A DNA stretch of 64,000 nt from Streptomyces rhizoryzae (lineage in GTDB: Bacteria; Actinomycetota; Actinomycetes; Streptomycetales; Streptomycetaceae): assembly GCF_023155275.1 (NCBI RefSeq), contig NZ_JALMUV010000004.1, forward strand, positions 186,001 through 250,000. Reading direction: 5' to 3'. A program made the translations under genes and the position numbers. This document shows positions 1 to 7,753 of the stretch, one piece after another; within the stretch, counting starts at the first letter, position 1, and every line of letters starts with the position of its first letter. The notes beneath the pieces are model-generated. The model did not search any database, was not told where the DNA came from, and saw only the letters and a list, made by a program, of their open reading frames with translations.

Positions 1-284
1 GCGGTGAACGCGGTGACCCGGCGGGGCGGGGTGAGGATCGCGGCCTGGTGCGGTCCGTGGAACGGGACGGGGGCCGCCGCGGTGCCGGGCAGCGCCGGCT
101 GCGGCCCCGGGCCGGCGTACGGGGGCCGGGCGGGCGCGGCGGCGCCGCCGGCCGCGAGCCCGGCGCCGGCCAGCGCCGCCCCGCGCAGGAACCCCCGCCG
201 GGCGACCCCGGAACGCCGGTCGCCGGCCGTCCCGCCGCCGCTCCCCCCGCTCCCGCCGGTCCGCTCGCGCCTGCCGTCGTTCAC
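1..284 (-). CDS. efeB: EfeB, Dyp-type heme peroxidase/deferrochelatase (5' part only)
   Basis: Only the N-terminus is present; the gene runs off the left edge. Reading the reverse strand from GTG at 284 gives a twin-arginine signal (RRGFLRGAALAGAG at about residues 29-42), an Ala/Pro-rich stretch, and then VPFHGPHQAAILTP at about residues 75-88, which is the typical beginning of the mature EfeB peroxidase domain. EfeB proteins are Tat-exported heme enzymes that work with EfeO in elemental iron uptake. The start overlaps the efeO stop by four bases (GTGA), and GGAGGA lies just upstream, so the two genes are translationally coupled. The heme-binding region lies outside the window. Confidence 0.9.
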   Translation of the reverse strand, partial: MNDGRRERTGGSGGSGGGTAGDRRSGVARRGFLRGAALAGAGLAAGGAAAPARPPYAGPGPQPALPGTAAAPVPFHGPHQAAILTPPRRVTAFT

Positions 285-1486
285 ACCGTCCTCCGCGGAT
301 CGCACAGGGTGGCCACCGAGGCCAGCCGCTCCACCAGATCGCCCACCGCCGCGTTGGCCCGCTCCCGGTCGGCGCGGCGCAGGGTACCGAGCGGGGGCCA
401 CCGGCCGTCGTGCCGGAAGCCGTCGAGCAGGTGCGCGGTCCGGTCCAGCGCCCCGTCCAGGTCCGAAAGTCCGGGGTAGCGGGTGGTCAGCAGGGGGCGC
501 AGGCGGGCGAGGACGGCGCGGGTGCCGTCGAGGTTGGCGCGGGCGGTGGCGAGGTTGCTGCCGCTGCCGTAGTCGGTGCGGCCGGTCAGCTCGGCCTGCG
601 CGGTGTTCTCCAGGATCTCGTGCGCCCGCAGGCCGAGCGCCGCCGGGTCCATCCGGGCCTGCGCCCACCCGTCCCGCAGGGCGCGCACCGCGTCGGCGAG
701 CGCGGTGGCCGGGCCGCGCAGGCCGGCGGCCGGCTCACCGTGCCACAGGCCGTACTCGACGCGGTGGAAGCCGGTGAACGCCGGATCGTGCACACCGCCG
801 GCCAGACCGGCCGTGGTCCCGTTGATCGTGCGGTCGGCGTCCCCGAACGCCCCGTAGGCGGCGCCCAGTCGCTCGTAGCCGAGGTGGGCGGAGAGCCAGG
901 CGGTGCGGGCGGCGGGCAGGTCGCCGGCGGCGACCGCGGCGCGCAGCACGGCGGTGCGGCGGACGAGGTCGGCCAGGCCGCCGGCCACCCACGTCTGGTA
1001 GTCCAGCGCCGGGCCGATCAGGTCGTGCTGGGTGACCGGTGCGGCGGCCGGGCCGCCGGGGCCGCCGCCGGCGACCCGGACCACCGGCCCGGTGACCGCG
1101 TTGGCGTCGTCCGGCAGGCAGGTGAAGGCGTACGCGCCCGGGCCGAGGCGGACCCGCAGCGACCGGGTGGTGCCGGGGCCGATGCCCTCGACCTCGCCGT
1201 GGACCGGTCCGCCGTGGGCGCCCCGGAGGTAGACCTCGGCGCCGCGGCTGGAGCTGTTGCGCAGGTCGAAGACCTGGAGGCCGGGGCGGGGGTGGTCCCA
1301 GCCGCGGCCGCAGTCGCCCGGGGAGACCTCGACGGTGGTGTGCGGGAGGCCGTCCGCGGGGGCCGGGGCGGCCGGCCGGGCGCCGGCGGTCAGCGTCACC
1401 GCGGTGACCGCGCCGGCGACCAGCACCGCGCCGGCGGGCCCCCAGACGCGCGGCGACCGCAGGCGCCGCAGGCCGGGTCGTGGCAC
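281..1486 (-). CDS. efeO: EfeO, imelysin-like iron uptake protein
   Basis: About 401 residues. A short N-terminus with one hydrophobic segment (signal peptide or anchor) is followed by a cupredoxin-like region (about residues 45-145, with CGRGWDHPRPG and FTCLPDDAN) and an imelysin/peptidase M75 domain with the HxxE motif in HRVEYGLWH. EfeO proteins sit outside the membrane and deliver iron to the EfeU permease; EfeU is not visible here and may lie left of the window. An upstream in-frame GTG at 1561 exists, but I prefer GTG 1486: AGGAGG lies four bases before it, and a TAGCAT -10-like box at 1562-1567 would put transcription start downstream of 1561. Its stop overlaps the efeB start. Confidence 0.9.
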   Translation of the reverse strand: MPRPGLRRLRSPRVWGPAGAVLVAGAVTAVTLTAGARPAAPAPADGLPHTTVEVSPGDCGRGWDHPRPGLQVFDLRNSSSRGAEVYLRGAHGGPVHGEVEGIGPGTTRSLRVRLGPGAYAFTCLPDDANAVTGPVVRVAGGGPGGPAAAPVTQHDLIGPALDYQTWVAGGLADLVRRTAVLRAAVAAGDLPAARTAWLSAHLGYERLGAAYGAFGDADRTINGTTAGLAGGVHDPAFTGFHRVEYGLWHGEPAAGLRGPATALADAVRALRDGWAQARMDPAALGLRAHEILENTAQAELTGRTDYGSGSNLATARANLDGTRAVLARLRPLLTTRYPGLSDLDGALDRTAHLLDGFRHDGRWPPLGTLRRADRERANAAVGDLVERLASVATLCDPRRTV

Positions 1487-1649
1487 GGGGCCTCCTGGAG
1501 CGGGCGGGAACGGGCGGTGTCGCGGAGCGGACGGACCGGCCGGCGGTCCGTCCCGCCGCACATGCTAGGCAGAGCGGGCGCCGCCGAACATCCTTCCGGC
1601 GCCCCGGACACCAAGAGTTTCCCGTGCTGTCACCGGCCGGACGGCCGGC

Positions 1650-1709
1650 GCGGTCTCCGGCGGTGCGGTTTCCCGTAGCGCGGTTTCCGGTAGCCCGGAT
1701 TCCGGGGCG
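1650..1709. repeat. Four tandem imperfect 15-bp repeats upstream of efeO
   Basis: Between efeO and the rightward DUF347 gene there are four head-to-tail 15-base units at 1650-1664, 1665-1679, 1680-1694 and 1695-1709. Copies 2 and 3 are nearly identical (GCGGTTTCCCGTAGC and GCGGTTTCCGGTAGC); copies 1 and 4 are diverged. The rest of the 1487-1804 stretch holds promoter elements and the dyad at 1740-1757, with no gene that I can support. Confidence 0.75.
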
Positions 1710-1739
1710 CGGCGAGTGAACCTCCGACCCTCCGCTACC

Positions 1740-1757
1740 GTCTACAGCCCTGTAGAC
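1740..1757. promoter_or_regulatory. Perfect dyad GTCTACAG-CC-CTGTAGAC, likely operator
   Basis: An 18-base perfect inverted repeat (two 8-base arms, 2-base spacer) ends 47 bases before the ATG of the DUF347 gene. The core TCTACA-N4-TGTAGA recurs at 24966-24981 in another promoter region. The geometry suggests a dimeric repressor. The TACA...TGTA core recalls BlaI/MecI/CopY operators, though the spacing differs, so the regulator is not identified. Confidence 0.6.
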
Positions 1758-1804
1758 ATTCGCTGGTCGCGAGCGGGCGCCACGGTGCGCCGAAAGGGCG
1801 GAAC

Positions 1805-2662
1805 ATGACGATCGGACAGCCGGACAGCACGGTGGCGGCGGCGCCGCGGCCGCGCGGAGCATACTCCGGCGGCGCACCGGGCCGGAGCAAGGTCCCCGAG
1901 GTCACGGCGCTGTTCTGGGTGGTGAAGATCCTCACCACCGGGATGGGCGAGACCGCCTCGGACTACCTGGGCCGCACCCTGGGGCCGATACCCGCCGGCG
2001 CCCTGGGCTTCACCGGCTTCGCCGTGCTGCTGCTGGCGCAGTTCCGGTCGGCCCGCTACCGCGCCGGGGTCTACTGGTCCGCGATCGTCATGGTGAGCGT
2101 CTTCGGCACGATGGCCGCCGACGTCGTCCACGTCATCGCCGGCATTCCCTACGCGGTCTCCGCGGCGGCCTTCGCGGTGGCGCTCGCCGTCCTCCTGGCC
2201 GCGTGGTACGCCTGCGAGGGTACGCTCGCCATCCACAGCGTGCGCACCCGGCGCCGGGAGGCGTTCTACTGGGCCACCGTGCTGACCACCTTCGCCCTGG
2301 GCACCGCGGTCGGCGACCTGACCGCGGGCACCCTGCACCTGGGCTACCTGCCCTCCGGGCTGCTCTTCGGCGCACTGATTCTGGTGCCCGCCCTGGCCGG
2401 CCGGTTCGCCGGGCTGAACGCGGTCGCCGCGTTCTGGGCCGCCTACGTCCTGACCCGTCCGCTCGGGGCGTCGTTCGCCGACTGGATGGGGGTGTCCGCC
2501 GCCCGCGGCGGCCTGGACTGCGGCACGGGCCCGGTCACCCTCGCCCTCACCGTGCCCCTCGTCCTGCTGATCGGCTACCTGGCGGTGACCGGCCGGGACG
2601 CGCCCGCGGACGCCCCGGGCACCGCCCCCGGGGAGCCGGTGCCGGCCGCCGCCGCCCGCTGA
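1805..2662 (+). CDS. DUF347/COG4705-type multi-pass membrane protein
   Basis: 285 residues with about eight hydrophobic segments. The N-terminal half carries KVPEVTALFWVVKILTTGMG followed by ETASDYLGRTLGP, the signature of the DUF347 repeat; related repeats recur further on (EAFYWATVLTTFALGTAVGD, and NAVAAFWAAYVLTRPLGASF before ADWMG). Family function is not established; members are integral membrane proteins with conserved acidic residues inside membrane segments. AAGGG lies six bases before the ATG. A perfect dyad 47 bases upstream suggests repressor control. It converges on the methyltransferase gene with a 22-base gap. Confidence 0.75.
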   Translation: MTIGQPDSTVAAAPRPRGAYSGGAPGRSKVPEVTALFWVVKILTTGMGETASDYLGRTLGPIPAGALGFTGFAVLLLAQFRSARYRAGVYWSAIVMVSVFGTMAADVVHVIAGIPYAVSAAAFAVALAVLLAAWYACEGTLAIHSVRTRRREAFYWATVLTTFALGTAVGDLTAGTLHLGYLPSGLLFGALILVPALAGRFAGLNAVAAFWAAYVLTRPLGASFADWMGVSAARGGLDCGTGPVTLALTVPLVLLIGYLAVTGRDAPADAPGTAPGEPVPAAAAR

Positions 2663-2684
2663 ACGACCGGTCCGGCGCCGCCGG

Positions 2685-3452
2685 TTACCGGATCCCCACC
2701 AGCACGCAGCTGTCGCCGAACTGCCACACCGGGACGACATGGGTGAAACCGGCCGCGCGCAGCAGGGCGGTGTGGTCGGCCACCGACAGGCCGTTGTCCG
2801 CGCCGTCGCGGGCGGCCGGGGCGGACAGCCGGCGGTGGCGCTCGGCGAGCGGCTCGGCCAGCTCCGGCTCCCGGGCCACCGCCGCCCACCAGGACGCCCA
2901 GTCCTCGTGGGCGCCGTCCCGCAGCCGCCGCGCGCGGCAGCGCCCGACGTGCGCGGCGAGCGCGGCCGGGACGGTCCCGCACTGCGGGAGGTGGTCGCCG
3001 TTGACCAGCGCGCCGCCGGGCCGCAGCAGGGCGGCGAGTTCGGCGTAGGTGCGGCGCAGCACCGGCACCGGGAGGTAGTGCAGGGCGGTGGTGGAGACCG
3101 CGGCGTCCAGCGGCCGGTCCAGGGCCAGCGCACCGGTCCAGCCGTCCGCGCCGATCACCGCGTCGACGTAGCGGGCGGCCGACGCGTGGTGGGTGCGGGC
3201 GAGTTCGAGCAGCAGCGGGTCCATGTCCACCGCGACGACCTCGGCGTGCGGCAGCCGTCCGGCGAGCCGGGCGGCGAGCGAGCCCGGACCGCAGCCGAGG
3301 TCGGTCACCAGCGGCCGCGCCTGACCGCGCGTCACGTACTCGACGACATCGGCGATCACCGTGAAGCGCTCCTCGCGGTCGATGGCGTAGCGCCGCTGCT
3401 GGCGTTCCCAGCGCTCCACCCACGTCTCCGCGATCGCCATGCTCAGCCCCAT
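2685..3452 (-). CDS. Class I SAM-dependent methyltransferase
   Basis: 255 residues from ATG 3452 (MGLSMAIAETW); ATG 3440 is an equally plausible start. The SAM-binding motif DLGCGPGSLAARLAG is at about residues 51-65, followed by the acidic loop VVAVDMDPLLL and TALHYLPVP. The C-terminal half resembles small-molecule methyltransferases of this fold; no substrate can be assigned. It lies about 130 bases downstream of the PLP-enzyme operon on the same strand and has its own promoter-like region with a 15-base palindrome at 3512-3526, so it may be separately regulated. An in-frame ATG at 3527 sits on the edge of that palindrome and would add 25 residues; I consider it less likely. Confidence 0.8.
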   Translation of the reverse strand: MGLSMAIAETWVERWERQQRRYAIDREERFTVIADVVEYVTRGQARPLVTDLGCGPGSLAARLAGRLPHAEVVAVDMDPLLLELARTHHASAARYVDAVIGADGWTGALALDRPLDAAVSTTALHYLPVPVLRRTYAELAALLRPGGALVNGDHLPQCGTVPAALAAHVGRCRARRLRDGAHEDWASWWAAVAREPELAEPLAERHRRLSAPAARDGADNGLSVADHTALLRAAGFTHVVPVWQFGDSCVLVGIR

Positions 3453-3511
3453 CTGGTCGCGCCACCCCTGCCGTGTCCCGTGTGCCGTTCGGTCGGCCAC
3501 GAGGCTACAGG

Positions 3512-3526
3512 TGGAAACGGTTTCCA
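3512..3526. promoter_or_regulatory. Palindrome TGGAAAC-G-GTTTCCA upstream of the methyltransferase
   Basis: A perfect 15-base palindrome (7-base arms around one base) lies 60-74 bases upstream of the methyltransferase start, flanked by weaker symmetry (GGCT at 3503-3506 and AGCC at 3529-3532). It is AT-richer than its surroundings. The form fits a TetR- or LacI-like operator, but no regulator gene is adjacent. Confidence 0.5.
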
Positions 3527-3583
3527 TTAGCCATAGGGTCTCCGGTTCACTCCGGAGGGGCACTCCCCGGCCCGGAACGCCCC

Positions 3584-4801
3584 TCACGCCAGCGACGTGA
3601 GCACCGCCAGCAACCGGTCGATCTCCTCCGGGGTGTTGTAGACGTGCAGGCTGACCCGCACCGAGCTGGTCCGCTCCCCCGCCCCGGCCTGGCAGTGCCC
3701 GTCCGTGCGCACCATGAAGCCGTGGCTGAAGAGGATGAACCCCAGATCGCTCGCGCCGATGCCGCGGTGCCGGAAGGTGACGATGCCGCAGCGCTGCTGG
3801 ACCGGCGCATCGGCGGCCAGACTCCGCTGGCAGCCGAGGACTTCGTAGGCGTCCAGGCGGCGCAGCCCGTCGGAGAGGCGGGCGGCCAGGGCGACCGTCC
3901 AGCGCGCTATCCGGTCGGTGCCGGCCGCCTCCAGCCAGTCCAGGGCGGCCGCCAGGCTCGCGATACCGGTGGTGTTGGGGCTGCCCCGCCAGCCGCCCGG
4001 CACCAGCTCCGGGCCGCGGGCCTGGCGGGCCCACACGGCCCCCGAGCCGGGCAGCGCCAGCGCCTTGTGGCCGGAGAACGCCAGGAAGTCCACGTCGAGT
4101 TCGGCCACCGAGACCGGCAGGTGGCCGACGCTCTGCGCGGCGTCCAGGCAGATCGGCACGTCCGGCCCGACCGCCCGGCGGATCAGGTGGACGTTCATGT
4201 TGCCGCCGTAGACGTGGTGGACGTGGGTGGCGGCCACGAAGCGGGTGCGGGGGCCGGCGAGCCGGGCCAGCGCCGCCGGGTCGTAGTCCCCGGACGAGGT
4301 CTGGTACGGCAGCTCCCGCACCCCGATCCGCACGCCCTGCCGCGCCAGCAGCCGCTGCGCCTCCAGCCAGGGCGCGAGGTTGGCCTCGTGGTCGGCGAAC
4401 GGCACGACGATCTCGTCGCCGTCGGCGAGGACCTCCGGCAGCCAGTCCCGGGCGACCAGGCGCAGCCCCTCGGTGGTGCCGCCGGTGAAGTGGACGGCCG
4501 ACCGCTCCGGGGCCGGGTCGCCGAGGAAGGACTTGATCCGCTCGCGGACACCGGCGACCAGGTCCGTGGAGGCGTTGGCCCACGGGTACGAGCCGCGGCC
4601 GGCGTTGGCGTGGGCGGTGGTCAGCTGGTGCTGCACGGCCGCCAGGACGGCCTGCGGCTTCTGCGCGGTGGCCGCGCTGTCCAGGTACACCAGCCGGGGG
4701 TTGTCGGTGATGATCGGGAACTGGGCGCGCAGCGCGCGCTGCCAGGGGCCCAGTTCGGCCAGGGCCGCGGCGCCCCGGTCGCGGGCGGTGGTCGGGGCCA
4801 T
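3584..4801 (-). CDS. Cysteine-desulfurase-like class V aminotransferase
   Basis: 405 residues, normal for the SufS/CsdA family. Visible features: the N-terminal YLDSAATAQKPQAVL motif, GGTTEGLRL, ADHEANLAPW with the PLP-stacking His138, CLDAAQSVGHLPV, the Schiff-base lysine in SGHKAL (Lys246), and TDGHCQAG with a cysteine (Cys370) in the place of the SufS catalytic cysteine. Family members take sulfur or selenium from cysteine, or cleave related substrates. The start is ATG 4801, five bases after the stop of the preceding gene. It is the last of three PLP-enzyme genes in one operon, so it probably acts on the same pathway rather than in general Fe-S assembly; that is inference. Confidence 0.85.
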   Translation of the reverse strand: MAPTTARDRGAAALAELGPWQRALRAQFPIITDNPRLVYLDSAATAQKPQAVLAAVQHQLTTAHANAGRGSYPWANASTDLVAGVRERIKSFLGDPAPERSAVHFTGGTTEGLRLVARDWLPEVLADGDEIVVPFADHEANLAPWLEAQRLLARQGVRIGVRELPYQTSSGDYDPAALARLAGPRTRFVAATHVHHVYGGNMNVHLIRRAVGPDVPICLDAAQSVGHLPVSVAELDVDFLAFSGHKALALPGSGAVWARQARGPELVPGGWRGSPNTTGIASLAAALDWLEAAGTDRIARWTVALAARLSDGLRRLDAYEVLGCQRSLAADAPVQQRCGIVTFRHRGIGASDLGFILFSHGFMVRTDGHCQAGAGERTSSVRVSLHVYNTPEEIDRLLAVLTSLA

Positions 4802-4806
4802 CGCGG

Positions 4807-6153
4807 TCAGTCCCTGACCAGCGGCGCGCCGGCGTCCCGCCAGGCGATGACGCCCCCGCTGAGGCTGCGCACGTCCGGGTGGCCCATCCTGGTCAGCAGC
4901 GCGGCGTAGCGGGCGGACTGCTCGCCGACAGGGCAGACCAGCAGCACCGGCTGACGGGTGCTGAACGGCAGCCCGCCCCGCACCAGTTCGTCGAAGAGCT
5001 CGTCCACGATGTTGATCGCTCCCTCGATGTGCAGTGCGGCGTAGGCGAACGGGCTGCGCAGGTCGACGACGAGCGGCCGGTCCCGCTCGATCCACTGCCG
5101 CGCCTCCGGTGTCCCGACGGCCGGGGCCGCGGCGATCTCCGATTCGGTCAGGTCGGCCAGGGTGTTCTTGCGCGGCGGCTGCCGGAAGAGGTCCGGGCGG
5201 CGCCGCTTGGTGTAGCTGAGGTAGCTCTCGATCCGGTCGCAGACGATGAAGACCGCGGACTGCCGGATCACCTCCTCACCGCTTTCCTGACGTGCCGTCA
5301 ACTCAGCGTCGATGTCCCGGAGATGGCGCACTGTGCCGTGGTACGCGGCGCCGCCGGTGGGGCCGGCGAGGATGCCGCAGCGGCGGGCCAGGGCCAGCAT
5401 GCCCTCGATGGCCTCGTCGGAGCTGACCGCCTCGACGGTGTCGTAGGTCGCCGGGTCGAAGAGGCCGACCTCGTGGACCTCGTCCCAGGTGCGGATGCCC
5501 GGGATGAAGTCGGACTTGGCGGCGACCAGTCCGACGACCCGCACCCGCGGGTCGTGCTCGCGCAGCACCCGGGCCACCCCGGTGGACGAGCCGGCGGTGC
5601 CCACGCAGGCGATGAACCAGTCCGGGGCGCACCCGTCCAGGTCCTTGACGATCTCCGGGCCGGTGCCGGCGGTGTGCGCCTCGGTGTTGCGGGGGTTGAA
5701 GTACTGGTCGGTGTGGAGGTAGTTGCTGCCGGGGCCGGAGAGTTCCCGGTGGAAGAGGGTGAGCGGGTCCTCGGTGTTGGAGGGGTCCAGGCACTCGCTC
5801 TGTCCGGGCAGCTCCTCGATGTCCGCGCCCAGCAGCAGGAGCAGGTCCTTGATCTCCGGGATCCGCATCCGGTTGGTGACGCTCTTGAACGGCAGCCCGT
5901 GCATCCCCGCGATCACCGCGAGGGCCTTGGCGGTGTTGCCGCTGGACAGCTCCACGACCTGGCTGCCGTGCGCCACGGCGGCGGGCAGGCCGGGCCGGGC
6001 CATGTTCCAGGCGGCCCGGTCCTTCACCGACCCGAAGGGGTTGAGCAGTTCCAGCTTGGCGTACAGGTCGATGTGGCGCAGACCGTGCACGGCCGGATCG
6101 ATCCGCACCAGCGGGGTGTTCCCGATGGCCTCGGTGATGCTGTCGTACCTCAT
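4807..6153 (-). CDS. Cysteine synthase/CBS-fold PLP enzyme with C-terminal rhodanese domain
   Basis: 448 residues. The N-terminal about 320 residues are a fold-type II PLP enzyme: AIGNTPLVRI, LNPFGSVKDRAAWN with the PLP lysine (Lys44), SSGNTAKAL, and the glycine loop GTAGSSTGVARVL. The C-terminal about 100 residues (from GTPEARQWIERDRPLVVDLR) are a rhodanese domain with the loop CPVGEQSARY (Cys407). Rhodanese domains carry persulfide sulfur. It resembles NGR234 Y4xP and SbnA-type enzymes, which make amino acids such as 2,3-diaminopropionate precursors; I cannot choose among beta-replacement reactions. The start ATG 6153 overlaps the stop of the upstream y4yA-like gene (ATGA). Confidence 0.85.
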   Translation of the reverse strand: MRYDSITEAIGNTPLVRIDPAVHGLRHIDLYAKLELLNPFGSVKDRAAWNMARPGLPAAVAHGSQVVELSSGNTAKALAVIAGMHGLPFKSVTNRMRIPEIKDLLLLLGADIEELPGQSECLDPSNTEDPLTLFHRELSGPGSNYLHTDQYFNPRNTEAHTAGTGPEIVKDLDGCAPDWFIACVGTAGSSTGVARVLREHDPRVRVVGLVAAKSDFIPGIRTWDEVHEVGLFDPATYDTVEAVSSDEAIEGMLALARRCGILAGPTGGAAYHGTVRHLRDIDAELTARQESGEEVIRQSAVFIVCDRIESYLSYTKRRRPDLFRQPPRKNTLADLTESEIAAAPAVGTPEARQWIERDRPLVVDLRSPFAYAALHIEGAINIVDELFDELVRGGLPFSTRQPVLLVCPVGEQSARYAALLTRMGHPDVRSLSGGVIAWRDAGAPLVRD

Positions 6154-7640
6154 GGCTCTCCCCCTGGACGTGTGATCGGCCAGTACTGCTCGTCGAGGCA
6201 CCAGTGCCAGGAGCCCTCCTCCTGCCAGGCGGCGACCGTGCGCGCGACGGGCTGCCGCTGCGCGCGGCTGGTCTGGAAATCCATGCAGTACCCGGCGGTG
6301 TTGGCGAAGGCCAGCAGGTCACCGGGGCGGGGCAGCCGGGGCAGGGAGACCATCCGGCGGGTGATCAGATCGGCCTCCAGGCAGAGGCTGCCCGCCAGGT
6401 AGACGCCCGCGGCCGGGCCGTCGCCGGGGGCGGCCCGGACGCCGTCCCGGCCGATCAGCACCGGGTCCACCAGCACCCCGTGCTCCTCCAGCCCGGCGTC
6501 GTCGGCCTTCATCGCCAGCCGCACCAGCGGCTCCCCGCTGTCCGTGCGGCGCACCTCCAGCACCCGCGCGAGCACCGCCCCGCACTGGTCCACCAGGGCC
6601 CGGCCCGGCTCGGTGCAGAGGTCGTAGAGGTTCTCCAGCAGGAGCGTGGCCAGCGGCCGGCCGCCGAACGAGGGGGCGGGCAGCGCCAGCAGCGCGTCGA
6701 GGTAGCCGGCGCCGGCGACCGGGCGGTGGGCGGGGTAGAGGGCGAGCGCGCCGCGCAGGGTGCCGCCGTCGTTGCGGAGGCCGTAGCCGTGGCCGCGCCA
6801 GGTGAGCGGCGGGCGGCGGCCCAGCACCGCGGCGGTCAGCTCGGAGGTGTAGCGCTCCCACTCCGCGCCGTGCGCGAGGTAGTTGACGCCGAAGCCGCCT
6901 CCGATGTCCACCACCCGCGGCCGCAGTCCCCGGCTCCGGCAGGCGTCCAGGGCCCGTATGCAGCCCTCCAGCGCGCGGGCCTTCTCCTCGGTGCTGGTGG
7001 TGTCGAGGTGGTAGCCGACGCCGGTCAGCTCCAGTGCGTCGGCGTGCCGTTCGAGGGTCGTGAGCAGGCCGTCCAGCGCGGCCGCCGGGGTGCCGAAGCG
7101 GCTCGGCCGGGTCAGCACCCGCGCCCCCGGCCCGTCGAAGGCGGACAGCCGCACCAGGACCGGTATCCGGGCGAGGTGGTGCGCCCGCACCAGCGCGGCC
7201 AGTTCGTCCAGCTCGCCCGCGGAGTCGGCGTTGACGGTGACGCCCGTACGGGCGGCGAGCCACAGGAACGCGCGGTCCTTGGGGCCGGTCGCCATGATCC
7301 GGTCGGGGGTGAAACCGGCGCCCAGGGCGTGCTGGAGCTCGCCGAGCGAGGCCACGTCCACCGCCGCGTCGGTGGCCGCGAGGCGGCGCAGCAGCGCGCT
7401 GGAGCGGTTCGCCTTGTGCGCGAAGTAGACCCGGCCGCCCAGCCGGTGGGTGCGGTACGCGGCGCGGAACCGTGCGGCGTTCTCGGCGATCTGCTCGGGC
7501 AGCAGCACGTTCAGCGGCGAACCCAGCGCATCGACGAGCGAGGGGAGGAGGTTGCCCGCGCCCAGCAGCGACGCCAGCGGCGGTTCCAGGCGCGGTTCCA
7601 GAGTCAGCGGCTCCGGAGACGAAGGCACAGCAACCGCCAA
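6150..7640 (-). CDS. Y4yA-family fold-type III PLP enzyme (decarboxylase-like)
   Basis: About 496 residues. Typical alanine racemase-like barrel features: VYFAHKANRSSALLR with the PLP lysine (Lys76), GVGYHLDTTSTEEKARALE, DIGGGFGVNYLAH, and a C-terminal beta domain with LENLYDLCTEPGRALVDQCG and NTAGYCMDF. It belongs with diaminopimelate/ornithine decarboxylase-like proteins but matches best the uncharacterised Y4yA group, which often sits beside a cysteine-synthase-like gene, as here. I chose TTG 7640 because GAGGGG lies seven bases upstream; a GTG about 45 bases further upstream is an alternative. It is the first gene of the operon; the 113 bases upstream contain its promoter. Substrate unknown. 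Confidence 0.75.
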   Translation of the reverse strand: MAVAVPSSPEPLTLEPRLEPPLASLLGAGNLLPSLVDALGSPLNVLLPEQIAENAARFRAAYRTHRLGGRVYFAHKANRSSALLRRLAATDAAVDVASLGELQHALGAGFTPDRIMATGPKDRAFLWLAARTGVTVNADSAGELDELAALVRAHHLARIPVLVRLSAFDGPGARVLTRPSRFGTPAAALDGLLTTLERHADALELTGVGYHLDTTSTEEKARALEGCIRALDACRSRGLRPRVVDIGGGFGVNYLAHGAEWERYTSELTAAVLGRRPPLTWRGHGYGLRNDGGTLRGALALYPAHRPVAGAGYLDALLALPAPSFGGRPLATLLLENLYDLCTEPGRALVDQCGAVLARVLEVRRTDSGEPLVRLAMKADDAGLEEHGVLVDPVLIGRDGVRAAPGDGPAAGVYLAGSLCLEADLITRRMVSLPRLPRPGDLLAFANTAGYCMDFQTSRAQRQPVARTVAAWQEEGSWHWCLDEQYWPITRPGGEP

Positions 7641-7753
7641 GAGACCCCCCTCGAAGTGGTGCCGCGAACTCGACCCGCGCGGTTCGCCGTTAACCACTTC
7701 CCGCTCCCGGCGGGCTTTACGCACCGCCGGGCGCGCGGGGCCGGAAGCGGCGC

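Noticed and set aside
4..777. Forward Arg/Pro/Ala-rich reading frames at the left end
   Set aside because: They are antisense shadows of efeB and efeO, which have clear family motifs.
1556..1575. Iron box (DtxR/IdeR type) near the efeO promoter
   Set aside because: Only a short half-match (CTAGGC) is visible; the full 19-base consensus is not present.
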